64,000 nucleotides of DNA, taken from positions 16,803,672-16,867,671 of the forward strand of contig JABBOT010000004.1 in the NCBI GenBank assembly GCA_016165875.1. Direction: 5' to 3'. A program made the translations under genes and the position numbers. This document shows positions 1 through 9,124 of this stretch, piece by piece. The DNA comes from Acanthopleura granulata. Its lineage: Eukaryota; Mollusca; Polyplacophora; Chitonida; Chitonidae. Each line of letters begins with the position of its first letter. Position 1 is the first letter of the stretch. The notes under the pieces were generated by a model. That model made no database searches. It saw only the letters and a program-made list of their open reading frames with translations, and was not told where the DNA came from.

Positions 1-1869
1 AACCAAAAAAATATATTTTTTCAAAAATGGGCAAAATAGATCAAAACTTGGTTTCACCAAGAAAAGTTACTGACAATGTATTAAGTTTCAATTTACATTT
101 ACTTAAAATGCATATATATCTGGAAGGTCAGGTCAATTGCCAAAGTTCAAAACAGGACTAAAATGTTGTAAATGGATCTAACAGCTTGAAAACTTGTTAA
201 TATCATGTACATATAGGTATCTGACAACTTAGAGAGATCGTTGATTGGCAGCTGTCTGTAATATTCAGCTTGTTGAGGCTGAAGAGGATCATTTGGGGAC
301 CATAGGTGGGCTAGGCCATATGAACAAGTATAATAATGGATGCAGCATCTGTGTATTCCCTCCCTATTCATCTGTGTCAACCTTATAATATTGTAAATGC
401 TACACTACTGACTTACCAGCAGGAGAAATGTGAGGACTACAGGCAGCGCCATTTGTTATAGCTTAACTTTGTTTTAGCCATTGACAGGTGAACTTTCTCA
501 GTTATTTTTTTCACAAAAATTGGCACAGTATATCCTAGAGGTATCTGAATTATGGTGGCAAAGCCATTTGGCAAATAATAATCACAAGAATGTTTTAAAT
601 AAATATATGTTTCAAGGATAGGCAGAGTTTCATGAAGCTTGGTATTCTCTAAACACTTATATGCCCTTGATGTGCCAGTAGTGTATGACGTCACACTGGT
701 GATAAGCCGTTTTGTGCAGCAATCTACTGTGCTAATGACTCACTGTTTTACAATAGGATTAGCTTTCATGCCTTCCCTTTGGACCCCTCCAAGCGACGAA
801 AATGGATAATTGCCATGCAACATGGCCATTTTGAACGGAATAAGAGTTCTGAGTTGTGCACTAGCAAATTTGACTAAGTGTGGTTTGATCGGAATTAAAC
901 TAGTGTTTGGAAACTGAAAATGCTGCAATTACATCACGTATATTTGACACATTAGCGTCATTCAAAGGCAGACAAACGATATGCGATTTTTATCTCGCAG
1001 TTTTTGGAGTTAAATGTATTTCTATTTTCTACAAATAAAAGTACTCAGCAGATGCATTTTTGTGTCCATCATGTTTGTTATATCACAGATATATTATTCA
1101 GTTAAGTAAAGTGAAAAATAGAACCTGAACAGTTCACCATTAATTGAGTGATTTCACACTGTTTGCTGCAAAGGCTAACAAATAGAAGATAACAATCCCA
1201 GTACAAAATGTAATGACCCAGTTTGTTGTCAGAGGTAAAGTAAGCTGCTGTGACAGAAATTAGGCCATCAATCTGCCGAATTAATAATAACATTAATAAT
1301 TTCTTTTGAAACGTTAGTTCCACAGATTGAGTTTCCCACGTTTTAATTAAAAAAAAAGAAAGAATGATTTGCTCCTCCCAGAAATAGAATTTTTCAAGGA
1401 GTTTCTTGGAGTTTTTATTTTTGTCCAAAAATGTCCTCACAGCTCATGAAAAGAAAAGTATAAGTCGACCTGAATTAAGCAAGTGGGTCATGTTGCCTGC
1501 AACAAACATTCTTTTTAATGCTTGCCTGACTGAATCAACACCAATGTTGTTGTCAAAAAATGATTTGAGCCATATTTCATGATTTAGTTATGTTGTGCTA
1601 ATCAATGGCATTACTGTAATTGGGCTCACATCCACTTTCAGGGATGCTCAAACAGACAGCGGCACTACACAGTAAAATTGGAACTACTTTGATGAATCTG
1701 TGACAATTTTGACCACCTCTGTCAGCTTAGCGTCCAGACCGCGAAGATACAAATAATTTTTGTCATACTAGTAACATGCAGTTAAGGAAGTCGCTGGTTA
1801 TCAATAAACAGAATATGAAATACAATGATGTATGATTTAAATAGAATTGTGCTTTTGATTGGATAACAG
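1..1869. other. Non-coding stretch upstream of first visible CERK exon
   Basis: This is presumably an intron of the ceramide kinase gene, because the first recognisable exon starts in mid-protein at 1870. I looked for the N-terminal PH-domain exons on the + strand and found none. The only coding-like content is a broken THAP-domain fragment at 701-874. Open frames on the - strand here have no recognisable domain. Confidence 0.5.
701..874 (+). pseudogene. Degenerate THAP-domain fragment
   Basis: The + strand frame reads FCAAIYCAND, then FHAFPLDPSKRRKWIIAMQ, then SSELCTSKF, and stops at TAA 875-877. This is the layout of a THAP zinc finger: a CxxxxC start, the FP...RRKWI core and a final Cys motif. 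The THAP C2CH signature should have C-x2-H at the end, but here the His position is Lys (CTSK). There is no initiator Met in frame, since a stop lies at 686-688, and stops follow at once. THAP domains occur in host DNA-binding proteins and in P-element and Kolobok transposases, so this is best read as a decayed transposase or THAP gene exon. The domain call is fairly secure; the parent element is unknown. Confidence 0.6.
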
Positions 1870-1998
1870 AATTCAACAGACCCAAGCACCTTCTAGTCTT
1901 TGTGAACCCCTATGGTGGAAAAAGAAAAGGTCCCAAAGTATATAGAGAAAAAGTGGCTCCATTGTTTGAGTTGGCTGGAATAACTACTGATGTGATAA
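1870..1998 (+). CDS. CERK: CERK exon: start of kinase domain
   Basis: Encodes FNRPKHLLVFVNPYGGK and, at its end, AGITTDVI. The donor is A|gtaagt at 1999. The acceptor is taken as the AG at 1868-1869; an alternative AG at 1878-1879 would drop three residues. Confidence 0.88.
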
Positions 1999-4900
1999 GT
2001 AAGTATGTGTGCATAATCTAATTTTCATAAGAACTAAAGTTTATGCTCACAAAATTCAATTCAGTATAACAGGAGAGTTTATAAGGGTTTTCAAACCAAG
2101 GCTGGAGGGAATTTCCCTTCATTCTAGCAGTAAAAGTGTGGTACTTAAACCCAGAGGTGTCTGGTTCAATTCCCCAGCTGATAATCCCAGTCATGTTTGT
2201 CTTCCTTTTCTTCCTTGACTATATTTGTTTTTGTGTCGTCTTTTTTTTTTTTTCAGTCACAGAACGGGCAAACCATGCAAAAGATCACATACGTGAAACA
2301 GATCTCACCAAATTCGATGGGTAGGTACAAGCATTTTCTTATGTCATAGATTGAATTAGAACTAGTATTAACTGCTTTCAGAGGACTATCTTAGAGCTAT
2401 TATCACAGGGATTACACCTATCACCATCTGGAAGACAGGTAACTGGCACTCATGGAATGACTAATTGCAACTGAGATTCTGCTGTTTAGCCACACTTTTT
2501 ATCTCACGTTTAGATTGACAAAAACCCAAAGTATTTTGGTGGAATATGTAAGGATTAAAACCTGAATACGTGATTGAAAATATGACCAAAAAGGATAAAT
2601 AAATATATCTCCAGTATACTAGTACATGTAGTATTATCAGCATAGAAAGATATGCATGCAGTTAATACTCTAAGAAAACAATTTTAAGATAAGACTAGAT
2701 AAGATTTCTACTGATATCTGCCATAGCTACGTATGCATGTACTTGCGTCGTGTATGTGAAAGTGTAACAAGCTAGTGCATGTAATACCATCATATGCTAG
2801 TTGGAACTCTCAATACAAGAACTGTGTGAATAAATCACTTCCCAGTACAGTGTGATTGATATGCTCTTCATCATGATCATTTATAGGTGCTTTATAATGA
2901 AGGCGTGTGATATCCTCTACAATGACTTCTTACAGTATACTTTCTCAACAACACTGCACTTTTCTTGCGAATGAAGACATTTCAGTCCCCTGTAGCATGA
3001 AACACCTGTCCATTGCTAATCTTGGTCGTTTTTGTGTCTCTTGTGCAGTCTTATATGTGTGGGAGGGGATGGGATGTTTTCTGAGCTATTGAATGGCCTC
3101 CTGACCCACACCCAGAAGGACTTGGGCGTGGCTCAGACCCCTTCCCACAGACCTGTTACACCCTCCCTTAGGATTGGCATCATTCCTGCTGGTGAGAATA
3201 TCTTTTCCATTGATGTACATGTAAGAGCTAAAGACATAGTTACAGGAATACATCTGATTGGCTGAGACCCAGACATCATTTTGTCATTAGCTTCATTGCA
3301 CCCTTTTTTTGCCGTGTTGACATACACTGTCATGGTAGTTTTGTTTGACCCAGAGGCCCATTTTATGTAGAGGGTGTCACTTGCATCAGATGTAACTGTC
3401 ATTGCGATACATACTGTGGAGATGCATCACCACAGTAGTTAATTGAGGATATTGCATAATGAAGGTTGAATACAAAGGCCTGTCACTAGCATGAGGTCGA
3501 ATCCACATTGTCTAGTATGACGTTGTGTCTTCGTGTGTGACGTAGGAATGTAGCAATTAACTAATCTGGTATAATGACGCCATCCCAGTGAGCTCAGAAT
3601 GAAACATCATAAAAACATTGTTGATGTCACAGCAGTTTTTACCAATTTACAAATAGAATTTGATATCACATTACAGACTCTTTGTAAAAGAGTTCCCTGA
3701 AATTTTGCTGGTCAAACCTAGTTAATTCAGTATCAGGTGCGACATGTGTAATTTGATGGCCATGCTACTGGAAACAATTAGAAATTTATTATTCTCTATC
3801 CTTAATCTTTGGTAAAATTGTGTCAGCCCTTTATTAAAACATATTGCTTTTCTGTATAATTATTGTTTTAAATAGACAGGGATTATGTGACACGGTGAAT
3901 TTTTTGGATTTCATTAACTTAGGCTCCACAGACACAGTAGTATACAGTACAACAGGGACCAACGATCCTGTATCTTCAGCTCTTCATATCATTATAGGTG
4001 AGTTTGTTGGATAAAATGTTTCTTTACCTGTAAAAGCATGTTGCAGTTACTTTCTTTACATTTAGGGGTCTCCAAGGCCGATGGAGGTAGCGGATCAGTG
4101 TGTTGTTATGACCCTGTGCCTCTCACCAATGTGGTCGCTGTGAGTTCAAGACCAGGTCATGCTGGCTTCCTCTCCGGCCATATGTGGGAAAGTCTGCCAG
4201 CAATCTTCGGATGGGCGTGGGTTTCCCCTGGTCTCTATCTGGTTTCCTCCCACTATAATGCTGGGCGCTTGAGTATGGTGTAAAACACCAATCAAATAAA
4301 CGAATAAATTCTATACATTCATTCCATGAACAAAGGGTTTTGGTTCGCCATTGTTGCTCTTAATTTTATGATAGAACTCTGTGCTGTTTGGTCTCGTCTC
4401 AGTTTGATGTGGCGAATTGTAGAATTCAGACCTGATTCTTTTCTCATGTCAATGCTTGTGTTTTTGGCACAGGTGATAGTATAGGCATAGATGTAACGGG
4501 TGTGTTTCATAAGGACGAATTTATCACGTATAATGTGTCTATGTTGGCCTACGGTTATTATGGTGATGTTCTGGTGGACAGTGAACAACACCGGTGGATG
4601 GGACCAAAAAGATATGATTGGTGTGGTGAGTAATCTACAGTGTCATCTTTCTTTTTGTGCTTAATGTGAGATAATATGAAGTGTATCAATGAAAGATTTT
4701 GGCAACCTCTTCCTCAAATTGTTTGTAATTATTTTTCATTTCCTTTTCTGGGAAATATAAAGTATATATGTATGTTACCCTATGTAAGATATGATATAAT
4801 TGTGATGTGGCATTGTGTTCAGTTAGTCTACACCACTCGTATCACTCAAAATGGGACATTGTTATTTGTGACTCTTTTTGATTTAATTAAAATTTGCTTG

Positions 4901-7900
4901 ATGAAAGTAATTTCCTTTGTTACTTTTTTTCCAATAATTGAATAGATATAAAATCAATATTTTGGTAATGATAGTTTCACATGTTACTTAGTTGTTTATT
5001 CTCATCTGTTCATACTTTTGTCAGGGTTTAAAAAATTAATGACAAATAAGTGGTATGAGGGCGAGGTGACGTTTCGTGTGAGTCCCAACTCTGACAGCAA
5101 TCCGAGAGATGGAACCAGATGCTGGGCTGGGTAAGTGCCAACATGTGAACCCTGATTGGCATTTCATCACTTTCCATCCTTATTCTTAATGTCCAAGATA
5201 TTTCTCAAGCATGTAAACCTTGATTAACCTTTAAAAGTACTTCCATTCAAATTACAATCTCATTATTCCAGTCATTGCTTCAAAACCCTCTAGGTTTGAG
5301 CATGCAGCATTAGTGCACTCCTATGATACTCAATGGCATAGAAAATATTATGATGAAGTGAGATGAAAGCTCATTAAACACTGTCAATGAAAATAGTCGA
5401 GTTAATTGTGCTAGAATTTTTGTAAGAGTTTGTCCAATAAAAATGCACCGTCAAAATATCAAAAAGGTCTCGAAATGATGCTTTTGATGCTAATACCTCA
5501 GTTTTTATCATAAGAAATTAATGAGACTTCACAAAAACCTCTTAAGTTGTCCTATAGAGTGGATGAATCAATTAGAATTATGCAGTATATGTCACTTAAT
5601 CAAAGTTAAACTTAGGTAAAAATGCAGCAAATTTTTTTTTTTCTGGAATTTGTTTTTGAAATGGGATTAAGCGCATGTGAAACATAGGATTATTTGTTAA
5701 AACAAAATCTTTCAAGCAAATACTTTGAATGGGGGCTGTCCCACAGGCCCCCAACAGGTCAGGGCATAATCCAGTGTTTTAAAGGTATATTATTCTTGAA
5801 AAATTTCTAATGAAATGAATGCAACCTTTTTTAATGGACATTGTTCACTGATCTTGTATCAACATTAAAATGTGCTTCAATTTTCTCTTTAGTTAACTGG
5901 TCGTACTGTGATGTTAGGGTCTATTCAGTCATTCTCAACATGTAAATAAAAGTCAGCTCTACCTTTATTCTCTTTCAGATGCAAGATTTGTAAAGAATCC
6001 AAGGAGAACCTCAGTGATGCTTCACAAGACAGCTCTGAAGATGGAGCTAAGGGTAAATGCCAATGGGCTTTTATTTTTAATGAAATGATGTCTTAAATAC
6101 AAGTTGTACATGATGTTCTGCCAAGTCCATTGATTTAACTGAATGGCTGCTATTTTTGACATTGGTGAATGATTGCTATTTTTGTCACGTTTGTCTTCAG
6201 ATTCCTGTCACTGGCAAACAGTTAGAGGCCGTTTTGTTGGCATTAACTCCTTTGTGATGAGCTGTAAATGTGGGAAGAGCCCAGAGGGAGTCTCTCCATG
6301 CTGTCACCTTGGTGATGGTTGTGCTGATCTCACTATTATTAATCACTGTTCAAGGGCTAACTATGGCCGGCATTTGTATCGCTGCATGGTGAAAAAAGCA
6401 GACCAGGTCAGCAATTATAGTGTAACATTATCCAAAGAAGTTTGGTAATGGGTTATACATGAATCATCTTGTGTGTCCCTCTGTCTGTATGTCTGTAGAC
6501 ACGATTTTGTCCTTGGTACTCCTCCCAAACTACTTAACCGATTTTTATGAAACTTACCATACATCTTGGCAATAATCTAAACATATGCATGCTTTTATTT
6601 TCATGCTACCCCCATTCAAGACTTCCAGTAGTACTGCTTTTCCACACATTCAGATTTTATCAATTCAATACTTCTTAAAGTACTTCACTGATTTCCATAA
6701 AATTTAGTATATATCTTCCCTATCATCTCAAGTTGTACATGCTCAGTTTTAATCACAGATTATTATTTACATAATTACTCCTGTTCAGGTACTTAGTGCA
6801 AGTATGGATTTTGAAGCATACAGATTTTGTCCATGTAACTTCTGCTAAAGTATTACACTGATTTTCCTGAAACATGTGCATGCTAAAGTTTAATGACATT
6901 CAGATTATTATTTATATTTTCATAGTTACTCCCATTCAGGTACATAGTCTAATTATTCCTTTCATGTTTTAACTACAGTATAAAACTTTTTTTTTTTATA
7001 TATTTTTTCCAGTTTGATTTAGCATTTGTTCAGGTGTATCGTGTGCGAGAGTTTACATTCCGATCTCTGCCTGAGGTTGCTGATGAAAACAGCAAAACCG
7101 AGCCTTCTCCAGACACAGCCCAGCAGGAGACGAACCTCCCACCCGTACGACAACAACACCACAGTGTGTGGAACTGTGATGGGGAACTAGTGCGATATCC
7201 AGATATAACTGTCAAGTGAGTCAGCCTTTACCATTGTTGCTGAGCACAATCGATCCTAGTGTACTTTTGAGTTTTTGAGCAGTCAGGTGAACTGGGAAAA
7301 ATTGCTAGAATACTTGGGTTTGTTACTTTGCCTTAAGCTGTCACCAACAGCTGCATTTTGGTAGTGTCTTCAGATGTGAGTTCAAGCTACATCGTCATCA
7401 CATAATTGGTGTTAAAAAATGCTTTAAACTGTGTGTTGTATTTCACAAATCGCAAAGACGTCTTCTTATCAACAGCGCTCATGCTTTCAATTTCCCAACT
7501 TTTGAAGCAATAAGTTTGTAGCTGGTCTTTTAATTTTTGGGACTTATGGTCTACTGCTTACAACTAAGACACATGTGACTGAAACAGGAATACACAGTTT
7601 CTTTAATTCTATCATGCAGATAATTAGTCCATCTAATGAGCAATATAATCATATCTTTACTTTTCTGCAAAGACTGAGAGAGTAATATTAGTTGTTAGCA
7701 GTACTGACATCTGTCACAAACTTTAAAAGAATTAGGGTAAGTCAGCAAGCTGTTTTTGCAAGCTTTGTAGTTTTTGGTAATATTGATATATAAGGATTAT
7801 TCTGTTATTTTTCAGAATTTATTGTCAGTTGGTGAACATATTTGCTCAGGGAATAGAAGAGCCAGCGGGGAAAGAAGCCACTCAGCCTGAATGCTCTTCT

Positions 7901-7903
7901 TGA
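1870..7903 (+). CDS. CERK: Ceramide kinase, C-terminal ten exons (5' partial)
   Basis: Ceramide kinase transfers phosphate from ATP to ceramide, giving ceramide-1-phosphate on Golgi and plasma membranes. Ten exons join in phase: 1870-1998, 2257-2320, 3049-3191, 3923-3997, 4473-4625, 5025-5130, 5979-6052, 6201-6406, 7013-7215 and 7816-7903 (about 412 residues, stop TGA 7901-7903). The diacylglycerol-kinase-type catalytic domain opens with RPKHLLVFVNPYGGKRKG, carries the nucleotide-binding GGDGMFSEL motif in exon 3 and has SLRIGIIPAG and STDTVVYSTTG next. Exons 6-7 give CWAGCKIC, the CxxxCxxC motif known from CERK and absent from sphingosine kinases. Exon 8 has SPCCHLGDGCADL and exon 9 VWNCDGEL, both typical CERK C-terminal blocks. 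The N-terminal PH domain must lie upstream of the window. CERK is preferred over CERKL and SPHK on these motifs. Confidence 0.95.
2113..2185 (+). repeat. Possible tRNA-like SINE head
   Basis: Within the CERK intron, an A-box-like stretch (around 2126-2142) is followed by a B-box-like GGTTCAATTCC (2163-2173). The spacing of about 37 bases suits a pol III internal promoter. No cloverleaf could be assigned and no tail is seen, so this is tentative. Confidence 0.3.
2257..2320 (+). CDS. CERK: CERK exon: TERANHAKDHI segment
   Basis: The acceptor follows a 17-base T-rich tract ending in cag at 2256; the donor is GG|gtaggt. It encodes ITERANHAKDHIRETDLTKF, which bridges the first kinase block to the GGDGM exon. 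Confidence 0.9.
3049..3191 (+). CDS. CERK: CERK exon: GGDGM nucleotide-binding motif
   Basis: Encodes LICVGGDGMFSELLNGL and then SLRIGIIPAG. GGDGM is the glycine-rich ATP-binding motif of the diacylglycerol/lipid kinase superfamily. Donor G|gtgaga. Confidence 0.93.
3305..3450 (+). repeat. Dispersed repeat, copy 1
   Basis: The motif CATGGTAGTTTTGTTTGACC with the following CAGAGGCCCATT is found again, diverged, at 39885-39925 (CATGGTAGTTAGGTTTGACC). The flanking stretches with AACTGTCAT and GAGATGC/GAGATACG are also shared. This is a dispersed element in a CERK intron; its class is unknown. Confidence 0.45.
3923..3997 (+). CDS. CERK: CERK exon: STDTVVYSTTG segment
   Basis: Encodes GSTDTVVYSTTGTNDPVSSA and LHIII. 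The SxD following the PAG turn is conserved across lipid kinases. Donor G|gtgagt. Confidence 0.9.
4070..4312 (+). repeat. SINE copy, conserved-body family
   Basis: It carries CTCACCAATGTGGTCGCTGT, then GTGAGTTCAAGACC (B-box-like), GTGGGTTTCCCCTGG, GGTTTCCTCCCACTATAATG and the tail GTAAAACACCAATCAAATAA. The same blocks recur at 22597, 23411, 29886, 39990 and 45563. It lies inside a CERK intron. Confidence 0.8.
4473..4625 (+). CDS. CERK: CERK exon: YGYYGDV segment
   Basis: Encodes GDSIGIDVTGVFHKDEF, then LAYGYYGDVLVDSE and RWMGPKRYDWCG. The GYGxxGD block is a second lipid-kinase signature. The preceding intron carries a SINE copy. Confidence 0.93.
5025..5130 (+). CDS. CERK: CERK exon: first part of Cys motif
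   Basis: Encodes FKKLMTNKWYEGEVTFRVSP and ends in RDGTRCWAG. The first Cys of the CxxxCxxC motif is here; the other two come from the next exon. Confidence 0.92.
5979..6052 (+). CDS. CERK: CERK exon: CKICKES plus acidic linker
   Basis: Encodes CKICKESKENLSDASQDSSE, completing the Cys motif and continuing into a Ser/Asp/Glu-rich linker that varies between species. Confidence 0.9.
6201..6406 (+). CDS. CERK: CERK exon: HLGDG block
   Basis: Encodes WQTVRGRFVGINSFVMSCKC and CCHLGDGCADLTIINHCSR. H-x-G-D-G-x-x-D-L is the conserved C-terminal lobe motif of lipid kinases. Phase 0 at its 3' end. Confidence 0.94.
6495..6950 (+). repeat. Three diverged tandem repeat units in CERK intron
   Basis: About 150-bp units are repeated three times, starting near 6500, 6650 and 6826. 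Each has (C)AGATTTT(A/G)TC, then TACTTCACTGATTTCC-like, then TTATTTT/TTATTTA and ACTCCCATTCAGGTAC-like endings. The units are well diverged, so the array is old. Confidence 0.6.
7013..7215 (+). CDS. CERK: CERK exon: VYRVREF and WNCDGE blocks
   Basis: Encodes FDLAFVQVYRVREFTFRSLP, a low-complexity Gln/Pro/Glu linker and SVWNCDGELVRYPDITV. It overlaps open frames on both strands, but only this one is in phase with its neighbours. Confidence 0.93.
7816..7903 (+). CDS. CERK: CERK terminal exon
   Basis: Encodes KIYCQLVNIFAQGIEEPAGK and ends in ECSS before TGA. The IxVxxQLVxxFAxGIEE form matches the CERK C-terminus. Confidence 0.92.
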
Positions 7904-8034
7904 AACAAAAAAACCTTAATCCCAAGATGGAAAGATCCATAAAGAGCCAGTTTTGAAAGAAATTAATTTAACTACACATGTTTATTTGCTTGGATTTTCA
8001 ATATATTGCCCTGCTCTGACTTTCTTGGAGCCTT

Positions 8035-8262
8035 GGTGACAATAAGTTGTCAGTGTTCATTGAAGACCACATGTCTTCCACCTACATTGTGTGCATATCT
8101 GTGTGTCACACATGGAAAGGTTTGTCAGTAACTTGCCGAAGGTTGGTGGTTCATCATGCCAGGCACTCCAGCCCTCCCCCCCCCCATAAACTGACTGCCC
8201 TCATTTTAGAAAAAAAATTCCTTAGAATGACATTAAGCAACAGTCTAATAGATACATAACAT
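8035..8262 (+). repeat. SINE copy, GAAGACCAC variant
   Basis: It shares TTCATTGAAGACCACATGTC, the GGAAAGGTTTGTCAGTAACTTGC-type body and AAACTGACTGCC with the copy at 29735. It ends in a decayed TTAAGCAACAGTCTAATAGA tail. It sits in the CERK 3' region. Confidence 0.65.
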
Positions 8263-8487
8263 AAAATTGCAAGAAAACCTAATTAGTACTTTTTTTTCTG
8301 ATAAATCTTTCACAGTTAGAACTTTTGGGACTGTAAATTATGCATTATATTTAAGTTTTAATTGTGAAATTCAGATTCAGTGTGTTTACCATGGTTTTGA
8401 CACTTTGTATACTTTGTGCACTTAGTTCACTAAGACAAGATGCTTATTGGTTTTACATGTTGTTAATGTTAATACACTCTTTTTTAA

Positions 8488-8865
8488 CGGGAAACACCTC
8501 ATAAAAATGAACTTATGGTGAGTGAAATAAACACAGTCAAATGTTTTGATTGTATGGTGGGTTTTATGGACCATATTGATATGTGATTCACCAGTGACAT
8601 CACACCGACTTTTCTATGGCCCTAAAGAAAACATTTAATGTCATATGAGAGTTTTCATGCACAGGCAAACATTACAAAATTGTGTGACGTCACTAGTGAA
8701 CCACATTATCAATAAGGTCCATAAAATGCACCATACAATCCAAACATTTGACTGCGCTTATTTTGGTGAACAAGAAAATCAAAAAGATTGAGTGAAGATA
8801 TTTTGAGATACAGTTTTTAATGGTCTTGAACTCCCCATGAGTTCATTTTTACGTGGTCTTTCCCT
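8488..8865. mobile_element. Fold-back element flanked by TTAA
   Basis: The two halves are imperfect reverse complements. The left end GGGAAACACC...AAAAATGAACTTATGG pairs with the right end read on the - strand, GGGAAAGACC...AAAAATGAACTCATGG. Inner blocks CAAATGTTTTGATTGTATGG and GTGACATCACAC also pair with right-arm copies. TTAA lies at both outer edges (8484-8487 and 8866-8869), which fits a piggyBac- or Kolobok-type target duplication. No transposase is present. Confidence 0.75.
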
Positions 8866-9124
8866 TTAAGATACATGTAAATGCATGAAAAAATAAATTA
8901 TAACCCAAGGTTCCACAACGTTACTCAAGGCATGTTGTTAAAGGTGATTATAAAATAAGTAAGAACAGTTTTGTTTTGTTGATGTTATTTGCTTTGTTAA
9001 GTTTTGGTTTTTGGACCTCGGTTAACTGCAGCCATCATGTTGGGACTCAGGGACCAATTTGATAAAACTTTGTATGGATGCTTTTCTCTGTAAAAATATT
9101 GTGTCTGTGTTGTAGCTCAATAAA

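Larger units (their letters stand above)
7904..9124 (+). other. CERK: Probable CERK 3' untranslated region
   Basis: There is no coding content after the TGA. AATAAA signals occur at 8526-8531, 8892-8897 and 9119-9124, the first inside a fold-back element. The region also contains a SINE (8035-8262). The true cleavage site cannot be told without transcripts. Confidence 0.4.

Noticed and set aside
3133..3402. 89-codon ORF on - strand across a CERK exon
   Set aside because: Shadow of the CERK GGDGM exon on the opposite strand.
7030..7215. 61-codon ORF on - strand
   Set aside because: Antisense of a CERK exon that is in phase with its neighbours.
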